From Reyranella sp. (lineage in GTDB: Bacteria; Pseudomonadota; Alphaproteobacteria; Reyranellales; Reyranellaceae): DNA of 26,771 bases. The stretch is from positions 1-26,771 of the forward strand of contig JAUXRT010000329.1 of NCBI GenBank assembly GCA_030681635.1. The letters are read 5' to 3'. Below the pieces are notes generated by a model. It saw only the letters and a list, made by a program, of their open reading frames with translations, searched no databases and had not been told where the DNA came from. The translations under genes and the position numbers were made by a program. Below are positions 8,069 to 15,653 of the stretch, one piece after another (positions within the stretch are counted from its first letter, which is position 1; the number at the start of each line of letters is the position of its first letter).

Positions 8069-8304
8069 GAGCGGCCGCTATCGCGCATCTTGCGGACGGA
8101 GAGGCCGCCCAGCCGGCGCCCCCGCGCGCCCCGGCGGATCGCCGCGATGGCAGCCTTCGCCCGCACCTTGTCCACGCCCACAGCCGGCACGATGCGGGCC
8201 AAGGCGCGGCCGTGCTTGGTGATGAGAACCTCTTCGCCTGCGGCGACGCGTTCAAGCAATGCCGAAAGCGTCGTCTTCGCCTCGAAGGCGCCCACGGTGA
8301 TCAT
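8065..8304 (-). CDS. vapB: Phd/YefM-type antitoxin partner of VapC
   Basis: A 79-residue protein with the Phd/YefM N-terminal DNA-binding pattern (VGAFEAKTTLSALLERVAAG, then EEVLITKHGRALARIVP, residues 4-40). The basic C-terminal region is expected to wrap the toxin. It should neutralise the downstream PIN protein and repress its own promoter. GGAG (complement strand) lies seven bases before the ATG. The upstream gap to rpoH is only about 60 bases, so the operator and promoter should lie there. The symbol reflects the toxin partner; by fold this antitoxin is Phd-like. Confidence 0.82.
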   Translation of the reverse strand: MITVGAFEAKTTLSALLERVAAGEEVLITKHGRALARIVPAVGVDKVRAKAAIAAIRRGARGRRLGGLSVRKMRDSGRS

Positions 8305-8365
8305 GCGTATACTCCGGCCAGAATTCCAACCAGTTTACCGCAGACCATCAGCGAGCGGAAGATAC

Positions 8366-9295
8366 TCAGGCGTGCGCGGACGCCGGCTGGGTGGTGGGCC
8401 GGGCGGCGGCCTCGACCACCATGTTCTTCATCGCCTTCTGCAGCTTGTCGAAGGCGCGTACCTCGATCTGGCGCACGCGCTCGCGGCTGATGCCGTACTT
8501 GGCGCTGAGGTCCTCGAGCGTCTTGGGCTCGTCGACCAGGCGCCGCTCGACGATGATGTGCTTCTCACGGTCGGTGAGCTGCCGCAGCGCCGCCGCCAGC
8601 ATCTGCTTGCGCTGGCCCAGCTCCTGGCTTTCGCCCAGGCGCACTTCCTGGTTGGGGCTGTCGTCGACCAGCCAGTCCTGCCACTCCATGTCGGCCTCGG
8701 ACTTCACCGGGGCGTTGAGCGAGGAGTCGGGGCCGGCGAGGCGGCGGTTCATGTTGACCACCTCCTCCTCGGGCACGCCGAGGCGGGTCGCGATCTTGGT
8801 CACCTGCTCGGGCGACAGATCGCCCTCCTCGATGGCCTGCATCTGGCTCTTGAGCTTGCGCAGGTTGAAGAACAGCTTCTTCTGCGCCGCCGTTGTGCCC
8901 ATCTTCACCAGCGACCAGCTGTGCAGGATGTATTCCTGGATCGAGGCGCGAATCCACCACATGGCATAGGTCGCCAGGCGGAAGCCGCGATCCGGGTCGA
9001 ACCGCTTGACCGCTTGCATCATGCCGACGTTGCCCTCGGAAATGAGCTCGGCCACCGGCAGGCCATAGCCGCGGTAGCCCATGGCGATCTTGGCCACGAG
9101 GCGCAGATGGCTGGTGACGAGCTGATGGGCGGCCTTGGTGTCGCCGTGCTCGCGCCAGCTCTTGGCCAGCATGAACTCCTGCTGCGGCTCGAGCAGCGGA
9201 AACTTGCGGATCTCCTGAAGGTAGCGGCTGAGATTGCCTTCCGGCGTCAGGGACGACGGCAGGGAGGGAAGGTTCGCGGTGGCTGCTGCACTCAT
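8366..9295 (-). CDS. rpoH: RNA polymerase heat-shock sigma factor (sigma-32)
   Basis: A 309-residue group 3 sigma factor directing RNA polymerase to heat-shock promoters. Region 2 shows GLPVAELISEGNVGMMQAV (78-96) and FDPDRGFRLATYAMWWIRA (99-117). The RpoH box QKKLFFNLR (138-146), diagnostic of this group, is intact. Region 4 carries the C-terminal helix-turn-helix (about 255-282, TLEDLSAKYGISRERVRQIE). It lies downstream of rluD on the same strand, a gene order common in alphaproteobacteria. The 141-base gap upstream has a near-perfect CIRCE operator, implying HrcA repression. The ribosome binding site is weak (AGAGAG). Confidence 0.97.
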   Translation of the reverse strand: MSAAATANLPSLPSSLTPEGNLSRYLQEIRKFPLLEPQQEFMLAKSWREHGDTKAAHQLVTSHLRLVAKIAMGYRGYGLPVAELISEGNVGMMQAVKRFDPDRGFRLATYAMWWIRASIQEYILHSWSLVKMGTTAAQKKLFFNLRKLKSQMQAIEEGDLSPEQVTKIATRLGVPEEEVVNMNRRLAGPDSSLNAPVKSEADMEWQDWLVDDSPNQEVRLGESQELGQRKQMLAAALRQLTDREKHIIVERRLVDEPKTLEDLSAKYGISRERVRQIEVRAFDKLQKAMKNMVVEAAARPTTQPASAHA

Positions 9296-9338
9296 GGGGC
9301 GGCTCTCTTTCGTACTCCAGACTGGTGTGAACGGGTGT

Positions 9339-9365
9339 TTAGCACTCTCACCCGTCGACTGCTAA
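9339..9365. promoter_or_regulatory. CIRCE operator (HrcA site) upstream of rpoH
   Basis: TTAGCACTC (9339-9347), nine bases, then GACTGCTAA (9357-9365). The CIRCE consensus is TTAGCACTC-N9-GAGTGCTAA, so 17 of 18 arm positions match and the spacer is exactly nine. A flanking T-A pair (9338/9366) extends the dyad, though one arm base breaks symmetry. The site lies 44-70 bases upstream of the rpoH start and should bind the HrcA repressor, which is not in this window. Confidence 0.85.
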
Positions 9366-9371
9366 ATCCGA

Positions 9372-9400
9372 GCTTAGAAGTCGGATACCCGTCGGGTCAA
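9372..9400 (-). promoter_or_regulatory. Candidate rpoH promoter
   Basis: On the minus strand TTGACC (complement of 9395-9400) resembles a -35 element; 17 bases further is CTAAGC (complement of 9372-9377), a poor -10. Transcription would begin near 9365, within or at the edge of the CIRCE site, which is the expected geometry for repression. The weak -10 keeps confidence low. Confidence 0.35.
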
Positions 9401-9412
9401 CCTAAATCCTAC

Positions 9413-9439
9413 TAATCCCCTCGGGTATTAGGGGGATTA
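9413..9439 (-). terminator. Hairpin at the rluD stop codon
   Basis: TAATCCCC (9413-9420) and GGGGATTA (9432-9439) form an 8-bp stem around an 11-base loop. The stem includes the rluD stop codon. No T-run follows in the direction of rluD transcription, so partial termination or attenuation before rpoH is possible but unproven. Confidence 0.4.
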
Positions 9440-10417
9440 CTTAACGCCGTTCAGCGATGCCACCAACCTCCTGAAGTCTTGCGGCAATTCTGTGGCAAAG
9501 TTCATCTCCTTGTGGGTCGTTGGGTGGCGGAAGGCGAGAACCGCGGCGTGCAGCGCCTGCCGCGCGAACGCCTTCAACGCCTCCGGCCCCCCGACGTTCC
9601 GCTTGCGGCCGTAGACCGGGTCGCCCACGACCGGGCAGCCGATATGGGAGAGATGCACCCTCACCTGATGGGTCCGGCCGGTCTGGAGCTTGGCCCCCAC
9701 CAGGCTGGCGATCGGTGTCAGGGCCGGACCGAAGCTCTTCTCGGTCCAGTATTCGGTAATGGCGGCGCGGCCGCTCGTCTTGCGCACCGTCATGCGCTTG
9801 CGGTCGACGGGATGGCGGCCGATGGCGGCCTCGATGGTGCCCGACTTGGGTTTCGGCTGGCCCCAGACCAGCGCCTGGTAGACCCGCGTCAGGTCGTGGG
9901 CGGCAAAGAGCTTGGACAGGGCCTGATGGGCCCGGTCGTTCTTGGCCACGACCATGACGCCCGAGGTGTTCTTGTCGAGGCGGTGGACGATGCCGGGCCG
10001 GCGGACGCCGCCGATGCCCGAGAGGCTGTCGCCGCAATGGGCCAGCAGGGCGTTGACCAGCGTGTGGTCGGGGTTGCCGGGCGCCGGATGGACCACCAGC
10101 CCCGCTTCCTTGTTCAGCACCAGCAGGTCGGAATCTTCATAGAGGATGTCCAATGCCAGGGCCTGCGGCAGCGGGATCGCGGGCTCCGGCTCGGGAATAT
10201 CGACCACGAAGCGATCGCCTGTTTTGACCTTGCGGGACGGCTCTTCTATCGTCCTGCCATCGGCCAGCGTCACGCGGCGGCCCTCGATCAGCGCCTTTAC
10301 GCGGCTTCGCGTGAGGGCCGGCAAGGCCAGGGCCAGCGCACGGTCCAGCCGTTCGCCGGAAGCGCTTTCGTCGAAGGTCACGAAGTGGCGGCCCGCATCG
10401 GTTGCAGTATCGCTCAT
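9437..10417 (-). CDS. rluD: Ribosomal large subunit pseudouridine synthase D
   Basis: A 326-residue RluA-family pseudouridine synthase, expected to modify uridines of the 23S rRNA helix 69 loop. An S4-like RNA-binding domain covers about 21-68, followed by the synthase domain with the catalytic motif HRLDKNTSG (145-153, Asp148). GRTHQVRVHL towards the C-terminus is also family-typical. The ATG at 10417 is the only good start; no ATG, GTG or TTG lies just upstream and no close ribosome binding site is visible. Its start codon is nine bases from that of the divergent gene at 10427. It could be the related RluA/RluC type, but length and the S4 domain favour RluD. Confidence 0.92.
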   Translation of the reverse strand: MSDTATDAGRHFVTFDESASGERLDRALALALPALTRSRVKALIEGRRVTLADGRTIEEPSRKVKTGDRFVVDIPEPEPAIPLPQALALDILYEDSDLLVLNKEAGLVVHPAPGNPDHTLVNALLAHCGDSLSGIGGVRRPGIVHRLDKNTSGVMVVAKNDRAHQALSKLFAAHDLTRVYQALVWGQPKPKSGTIEAAIGRHPVDRKRMTVRKTSGRAAITEYWTEKSFGPALTPIASLVGAKLQTGRTHQVRVHLSHIGCPVVGDPVYGRKRNVGGPEALKAFARQALHAAVLAFRHPTTHKEMNFATELPQDFRRLVASLNGVK

Positions 10418-10426
10418 GGAGTTGTT

Positions 10427-10780
10427 TTGACGTCCCCTGCTCAGGCCTCCGCACCGCTCTGGCTGAAGGTGCTGGTTATCGTGATGGGCCTGCTGATCGT
10501 GGCCGGTTTCGTCGTCGTCGCGGCCGAAACCGCCCGGCGCATGTCTACGCCCAACGCCGCCCGGCCGCCAGCGTCCGGCCAGGCGGGCGGCGCGGTGAGC
10601 GGATTCACCGAACGCATCGCGCTGCCCTCGGGCGCGCGCGTGGTGTCGATGAACGCCGTGGGCGACCGCCTGGTCGTCCATGTCGAGACCCAGGGCGGGC
10701 CGTCGGCGGCCTATATCCTGGACCCGCGCAACGGCGCCCTGCTCGGCACCATCGACTTCCCGCCAGGGGTCGCGCGCTAG
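10427..10780 (+). CDS. DUF6476-like single-pass membrane protein
   Basis: A 117-residue protein with one transmembrane helix near the N-terminus (LKVLVIVMGLLIVAGFVVVA, about 15-34), then a Pro/Ala-rich linker and a small domain with GFTERIALPSGARVVSMNAV and AAYILDPRNGALLGTI. It matches my memory of DUF6476, a small alphaproteobacterial family found beside rluD. No catalytic motif is seen. The best start is TTG at 10427: GGAG at 10418-10421 lies five bases before it, and no ATG exists before the membrane helix. It heads a probable operon, with the VOC gene two bases downstream. Function is unknown. Confidence 0.75.
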   Translation: MTSPAQASAPLWLKVLVIVMGLLIVAGFVVVAAETARRMSTPNAARPPASGQAGGAVSGFTERIALPSGARVVSMNAVGDRLVVHVETQGGPSAAYILDPRNGALLGTIDFPPGVAR

Positions 10781-10782
10781 CG

Positions 10783-11175
10783 ATGATCGATCACCTGTCG
10801 ATCACCACGACCGACGTCGACCGCGCCCAGACCTTCTACGACGCCGTCCTGGGAGCGCTGGGCTATCCCCGGGTCTACCGCCGGCCCGAGGCCATCGGCT
10901 ACGGCGAGCGCCGGCACGAGCCCGACTCGCCGCCGTGCATCTCGATCTATCTCTGTCGCGGCAGCTTCGTGCCGGACAACCGGCATTGGGCCTTCCGCGC
11001 CCCGAGCCCCGCGGCCGTGCGGGCCTTCCATGCCGCGGCGCTGAAACATGGCGGCAGCGACGACGGACCGCCGGGCCTCCGGCCGCAATACGATCCCGAT
11101 TACTACGGAGCGTTCGTGCGCGATCCCGATGGCAATCGCATCGAGGCCGTCACGCACCAGCGCGAGGACAGTTGA
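10783..11175 (+). CDS. VOC-family (glyoxalase/dioxygenase-like) protein
   Basis: A 130-residue vicinal-oxygen-chelate fold protein. It begins with the typical MIDHLSITTTDVDRAQTFYDA and ends with YYGAFVRDPDGNRIEAVTHQ. Putative metal ligands are His4 near the start and Glu near the C-terminus in RIEAV, as in many glyoxalase-like proteins. Substrate is unknown. The start lies two bases after the stop of the preceding gene, and the stop overlaps the ATG of the next gene by one base (TGATG), so it belongs to a tightly packed operon. Confidence 0.88.
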   Translation: MIDHLSITTTDVDRAQTFYDAVLGALGYPRVYRRPEAIGYGERRHEPDSPPCISIYLCRGSFVPDNRHWAFRAPSPAAVRAFHAAALKHGGSDDGPPGLRPQYDPDYYGAFVRDPDGNRIEAVTHQREDS

Positions 11176-12215
11176 TGAATTTCCGCAGCGACAACGAAGT
11201 CGGCGCCCATCCCGCCATCATCGAGGCCGTGAGCCGCGCCTTTTCCGCCGGCCCCGTCCACTCCTATGGCGCCGACGCCTGGACGCAGCGCGTGGAGCAA
11301 CGGCTGCGCGAGCTCTTCGAGAAGCCGGACCTGGTGGCCTTCCCGGTGATCACCGGCACCGCCGCCAACAGCCTGGCGCTGGCCTGCTGCACGCCGCCGT
11401 GGGGCTCGATCTTCTGCCATCCCAACTCCCACATCGCCGAGGAAGAAACCAACGCACCGGAGTTCTTCACCTCGGGCGCCAGGCTGTTCCGGGTCGAGGG
11501 CCCTGGCGGCAAGATGGATCCGCGCAAGCTCGCCGGGGCGCTGGCCCAGCCGGTCTACGGCGTGGTGCATTACCCGCAGCCGTCCACGGTCAGCATCACG
11601 CAGGCAACGGAATGCGGCACGGTCTACGGGCCGGAGGAAATCGCCGCCATCGCCACCTCCACGCATCGCCATGGGCTGAAACTGCACATGGACGGCGCGC
11701 GGTTTGCAAACGCGCTCTCCTTCGTCGGCTGCTCGCCGGCGGAACTGTCGTGGAAGGCGGGCGTCGACGTGCTGAGCCTCGGCGCCACCAAGAACGGCGT
11801 GATGGCCGCCGAAGCGGTCGTCTTCTTCAATGCCGATCTCGCCCGCGAGTTCGAGTTCCGCCGCAAGCGCGGCGGCCATCTGCTCTCCAAGATGCGATTC
11901 CTGTCGGCGCAGCTCGACGCTTATCTGACCGACGGGCTTTGGCTCGCCAATGCCCGCCATGCCAACGCCATGGCCCGCCACCTCGTGGCGGGGCTGACGG
12001 CGCTCAAGGGCACGCAGCTCCTTTATCCTGTCGACGCCAACGAGATTTTCGTCGTCCTGCCGGCGCGCATGCATGATGCGCTGCAAGCCGCAGGAGCGCA
12101 GTATCATCCCTGGCCATCGGACCGTCCGGGCGAACGGGCGTTCAGGCTGGTCACGGCGTTCGACACGAATCCGGCGGACGTCGATCGCTTTCTTTCCATC
12201 GCCAAGGCGGCCTGA
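11175..12215 (+). CDS. Low-specificity threonine aldolase-family PLP enzyme
   Basis: A 346-residue fold-type I PLP enzyme of the beta-eliminating lyase/threonine aldolase family, which cleaves threonine or allo-threonine to glycine and acetaldehyde. Visible features are the N-terminal FRSDNEVGAHPAI, the phosphate-binding GTAANS (61-66), HMDGAR (171-176, Asp173 contacting the PLP ring) and the Schiff-base Lys206 in LGATKNG. Length is normal. The ATG at 11175 shares one base with the VOC stop. The true substrate may be another beta-hydroxy amino acid; no feature separates the options. Confidence 0.92.
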   Translation: MNFRSDNEVGAHPAIIEAVSRAFSAGPVHSYGADAWTQRVEQRLRELFEKPDLVAFPVITGTAANSLALACCTPPWGSIFCHPNSHIAEEETNAPEFFTSGARLFRVEGPGGKMDPRKLAGALAQPVYGVVHYPQPSTVSITQATECGTVYGPEEIAAIATSTHRHGLKLHMDGARFANALSFVGCSPAELSWKAGVDVLSLGATKNGVMAAEAVVFFNADLAREFEFRRKRGGHLLSKMRFLSAQLDAYLTDGLWLANARHANAMARHLVAGLTALKGTQLLYPVDANEIFVVLPARMHDALQAAGAQYHPWPSDRPGERAFRLVTAFDTNPADVDRFLSIAKAA

Positions 12216-12232
12216 TCTCCAGAGAGAGTCCC

Positions 12233-14548
12233 ATGACCCACCAGCGTACCCTCACCACCGCCCACTGGGGCGTCTACGAAGTCGAGTACGACGACGCGGG
12301 CCAGGCCGTCCGCCTCCATCCCTTCTCCAAGGATCCCGACCCCTCACCGATCGGCCTGCACATGCTGTCGGACGAGGTGGCGCGGCTGCGCGTGCGCCGG
12401 CCGGCGGTGCGCAAGAGCTGGCTGGAGCACGGCCCCGGCGCGAACAACGACAAGAGAGGACAGGAGCCGTTCGTCGAAGTCTCGTGGGACGAGGCGCTCG
12501 ATCTCCTCTCCAAGGAACTCGCGCGCGTGAAGACGCAGCATTCCAACCGGGCGATCTTCGGCGGCTCCTACGGCTGGTCGAGCGCCGGCCGCTTCCACCA
12601 TGCCCAGAGCCAGGTCCATCGCTTCCTGAATGCGATCGGCGGCTACGTGCGCCACCAGGATTCCTACAGCCTGGGGGCGGCGCGCGTGCTGATGCCGCAC
12701 ATCGTGGGCACGATGGAAGAGCTGATGTCGATGCACACCGGCTGGGACGTGCTGGCCAGGGACTGCAAGCTGTTCGTCACTTTCGGCGGCGTGCCGCGCA
12801 AGAACGCGCAGATCAACGCGGGCGGCGCCACCTTGCACCATGTGAAGGGCGGCCTCTATGCGATGCGCGAGGCGGGCGTGCGCTTCGTCAACGTGACGCC
12901 GACCGGCGAAGATCTCGATACCGGCGGCGATGTCGAATGGCTGGCGATCCGGCCCAACACCGACGCCGCCATGATCCTGGCGCTCTGCCACACGCTGTTC
13001 GTCGAGAAGCTTTATAATCGCGAGTTCCTCGACCGCTGCACCGTGGGCTTCGACCGGTTCACGCCCTACCTCACCGGCGAGACGGACGGCCAGCCGAAGG
13101 ATGCGGCCTGGGCCGAGAAGATCACCGGCATTCCCGCCAGCCGTATCGTGTCGCTCGCACGAGAGATGGCGGCCACGCGCACCACCGTCAGCATCGGCTG
13201 GTCGCTGCAGCGCTCGCACCACGGCGAGCAGCCCTTCTGGGCGATGATCACGCTGGCCGCCATGCTGGGCCAGATCGGCCTGCCCGGCGGCGGCTTCGGT
13301 GTCGGCTACGGCCCGGTCAATCTCATGGGCAGCGCGCACCCGAAATATTCCGGCCCGACCCTGCCGCAGGGCAAGAACGCCGTCCCCGACTTCATCCCGG
13401 TCGCGCGCTTCACCGACATGCTGCTCAATCCCGGCGGCAAGGTCTCCTACAACGGCCAGGACCTCACCTATCCCGACATCAAGCTGGTCTACTGGGCCGG
13501 CGGCAATCCGTTCCACCACCCCCAGGACCTCACCCGCCTGATGGTGGCGTGGCGCAAGCCCGAGACGATCGTCTTCCACGAGCAGTTCTGGACGCCGGCC
13601 GCGCGCATGGCCGACATCGTGCTGCCGGCGACGACCACGCTGGAGCGCCCCGACATCGGCTACGGCAGCCGCGAGCCGTTCCTGATCGCCATGAAGAAGG
13701 CGCGCGAGCCGATCGGTGAGGCGCGCGACGACTACTGGATATTCTCCGAACTCGCCCGGCGCCTCGGCCAGGGCGAGGTCTATACCGAAGGCCGCGACAC
13801 GATGGCGTGGCTCGCGCACCTCTACGAGCAGTCACGCGAGAAGTCGGCGGCTGCCGGAGTCACCATCCCTGCCTTCGAGGAGTTCTGGGAAGCCGGCATC
13901 GCCGAAGCCAAGGGCGAGAACCGCGATCCCGTGATGCTGGCGAAGTTCCGCGCCGATCCCGCGGCGCATCCGCTAAAAACTCCGTCGGGCAAGATCGAAA
14001 TCTACTCCGAGAAGATCGCCTCGTTCGGCTACGACGACTGCCCGCCGCATGCGGTGTGGCTGGAGCCGATCGAATGGCTGGGCGCCAAGGCAGCCGAACG
14101 CCATCCGCTGCACATGCTGTCGGACCAGCCGGCCGACAAGCTGCACAGCCAGCTCGACCACAGCCCGCATTCGCGCGCGACCAAGATCAAGGGCCGCCAA
14201 CCGGTCACGCTCCATCCCGAGGATGCCGCCGCCCGCGGCGTCGCGGCGGGCGACCTGGTGCGCGTGTTCAACGACCGCGGCGCCTGCCTCGCCGCCGCGC
14301 GCCTCTCCGACCGCATCCGCCGCGGCGTTATCCGCCTCTCGACCGGCGCCTGGTTCGATCCCGAGGACCACGGCTCCAACCAGCCGCTGGAGAAGCATGG
14401 CAACCCCAATGCGCTTACCCTCGACATCGGCGCCTCGAAGCTGAGCCAGGGCTGCATCGCCCAGACTTGCCTGGTCGAGATCGAACGTTTCGACGGCGCG
14501 GCGCCTGTGGTCACCGCTCATACCTTGCCGAAATTTGCGGCGCGTTAA
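12233..14548 (+). CDS. Molybdopterin S-/N-oxide reductase, BisC-like
   Basis: A 771-residue DMSO reductase-family oxidoreductase, closest in look to biotin sulfoxide reductase BisC, which reduces biotin or methionine sulfoxide in the cytoplasm. GGSYGWSSAGRFHHAQSQ (110-127) is typical of the BisC/TMAO reductase branch. The probable molybdenum ligand is Ser146 in QDSYSLGAA, matching the DYSTGAA of Rhodobacter DMSO reductase. There is no N-terminal Cys cluster for an Fe-S centre and no Tat or Sec signal, both as expected for BisC. The C-terminal dinucleotide-binding domain starts near residue 620. It starts 17 bases after the aldolase stop with an AGAGAG Shine-Dalgarno sequence. The bis-MGD cofactor and reductant come from elsewhere. 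Confidence 0.9.
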   Translation: MTHQRTLTTAHWGVYEVEYDDAGQAVRLHPFSKDPDPSPIGLHMLSDEVARLRVRRPAVRKSWLEHGPGANNDKRGQEPFVEVSWDEALDLLSKELARVKTQHSNRAIFGGSYGWSSAGRFHHAQSQVHRFLNAIGGYVRHQDSYSLGAARVLMPHIVGTMEELMSMHTGWDVLARDCKLFVTFGGVPRKNAQINAGGATLHHVKGGLYAMREAGVRFVNVTPTGEDLDTGGDVEWLAIRPNTDAAMILALCHTLFVEKLYNREFLDRCTVGFDRFTPYLTGETDGQPKDAAWAEKITGIPASRIVSLAREMAATRTTVSIGWSLQRSHHGEQPFWAMITLAAMLGQIGLPGGGFGVGYGPVNLMGSAHPKYSGPTLPQGKNAVPDFIPVARFTDMLLNPGGKVSYNGQDLTYPDIKLVYWAGGNPFHHPQDLTRLMVAWRKPETIVFHEQFWTPAARMADIVLPATTTLERPDIGYGSREPFLIAMKKAREPIGEARDDYWIFSELARRLGQGEVYTEGRDTMAWLAHLYEQSREKSAAAGVTIPAFEEFWEAGIAEAKGENRDPVMLAKFRADPAAHPLKTPSGKIEIYSEKIASFGYDDCPPHAVWLEPIEWLGAKAAERHPLHMLSDQPADKLHSQLDHSPHSRATKIKGRQPVTLHPEDAAARGVAAGDLVRVFNDRGACLAAARLSDRIRRGVIRLSTGAWFDPEDHGSNQPLEKHGNPNALTLDIGASKLSQGCIAQTCLVEIERFDGAAPVVTAHTLPKFAAR

Positions 14549-15546
14549 GTAGCGCGCCCCGCAGCGGCCCGCGCCTCGCGGGGCGTCATGCCGAAGCGCC
14601 GCCTGAACATGCGGGTGAAGGTCGGAATCTCCCTGAAGCCGCAATGCTGCGCGATGTCGGCGACCAGCAGGCCTGCCCCTTCGGGCGAGACCAGCAGGCG
14701 CCGGGCGCGTTCGAGCCGCGCCGACCAGATGGTGGCGGCGACGCTCTCGCCGTGCCGGGCGAACACGCGGTAGAGCGAGGCGCGCGAACAGCCCAGCGCC
14801 ACGGCCACGCGCTCCGGCGTCAGGTCCGCGTTGGTGCACAGCCGATCGATCAGGCGGTGGGCGGCGCAATGGAAGCCTTCGCTGAACTGCTCGCTGTCGG
14901 CCGTCCCGAACCGGCCGGCCTGGAGAATGGCAAGCGCCATGTCGGCCGCGGCATCGACCGCGAGGACGCGCTCCGGCGCCGACATGAACGAGGCCTCGTT
15001 GAGCGTCGTCAGCAGATGGTGACGCAGGACCGCCGTCATGCCGCGTGCCGCGAGGCGGGTGCCGGCCAGGGCGGCAACGTCGCCTCCCATGGCCTCGCGC
15101 GCCCGGCTGCGCGGCATGATCAGGCCGATGGCCGCATGCCGGGACCGCCGGACCTCGATGGGCCGGGCATAGTCGACGACGCAGACATCGCCGGGCCGCA
15201 GACGGCGTTCGCCTTCATGGTCGATCGACGCGATCCGGCAGTGGCGCATGACGTCGATGGAGATGTCGTCGCAGCCGTCGATCCGGCGCCGCTCGGCGGT
15301 GCGCTGCGCCGTCAACGGATCCGAGATGTGTTCCACCAGTTCCGCGCCCTCGACCGAGATGCGGCGCAGGCGCGCCCGGAAGGGAACGTCGGCCGCCGAC
15401 GCCGCCGTGGGCTCCATGCGCTTCAGGACCTCATCCCGCCAGAAGGTCAGCCGCTCGGCCGCCGGCACCCCGTCGGTCGTCAAATCGACCAACCGACCCG
15501 GCCCGTGAGACGCAGGATCAATCCCTGAATTACCGCTCTGAGACAT
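14545..15546 (-). CDS. AraC-family transcriptional regulator
   Basis: A 333-residue regulator with an N-terminal AraC-binding-like domain (PAAERLTFWRDEV and RPGDVCVVDYARPIEV are typical) and a C-terminal double helix-turn-helix (about 240-330). Its helices include VAVALGCSRASLYRVF and VADIAQHCGFREIPTFTRMFRRRFGMTPREAR. The ATG at 15546 is preferred over one at 15573 because GAGGG lies just upstream. The stop overlaps the convergent BisC-like gene by four bases. The divergent multicopper oxidase gene, about 107 bases away, is a natural target candidate, but no operator can be assigned. Confidence 0.92.
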   Translation of the reverse strand: MSQSGNSGIDPASHGPGRLVDLTTDGVPAAERLTFWRDEVLKRMEPTAASAADVPFRARLRRISVEGAELVEHISDPLTAQRTAERRRIDGCDDISIDVMRHCRIASIDHEGERRLRPGDVCVVDYARPIEVRRSRHAAIGLIMPRSRAREAMGGDVAALAGTRLAARGMTAVLRHHLLTTLNEASFMSAPERVLAVDAAADMALAILQAGRFGTADSEQFSEGFHCAAHRLIDRLCTNADLTPERVAVALGCSRASLYRVFARHGESVAATIWSARLERARRLLVSPEGAGLLVADIAQHCGFREIPTFTRMFRRRFGMTPREARAAAGRAT

Positions 15547-15653
15547 CTGGCCCTCACCGCCGCAGGCAGGCATGTTGCAATATTACCGAAGCGACGAGGC
15601 CCTGGGGAGGAGTATCGCGGCGCGGAGGTGGGAATTGCGCAGTTGGGGGAAGC

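Noticed and set aside
6498..8222. Long + strand open frame across asd and vapC.
   Set aside because: Antisense to asd, whose active-site Cys and nucleotide motif are intact; the translation is Gly/Asp/Arg-rich without domain features.
9479..10426. Upstream + strand extension of the DUF6476-like gene.
   Set aside because: The frame is open only because it is antisense to rluD. The real protein begins near the TTG at 10427, just before its membrane helix.
12344..13819. Long minus-strand open frame opposite the BisC-like gene; similar ones at 22434-23888 and 25409-26764.
   Set aside because: Antisense shadows of genes with intact family motifs; their translations are biased and lack recognisable domains.
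15574..15653. Assigning an AraC operator in the gap between the AraC regulator and the multicopper oxidase.
   Set aside because: Only short TTGC/GCAA-like fragments are visible, with no clear direct repeat.
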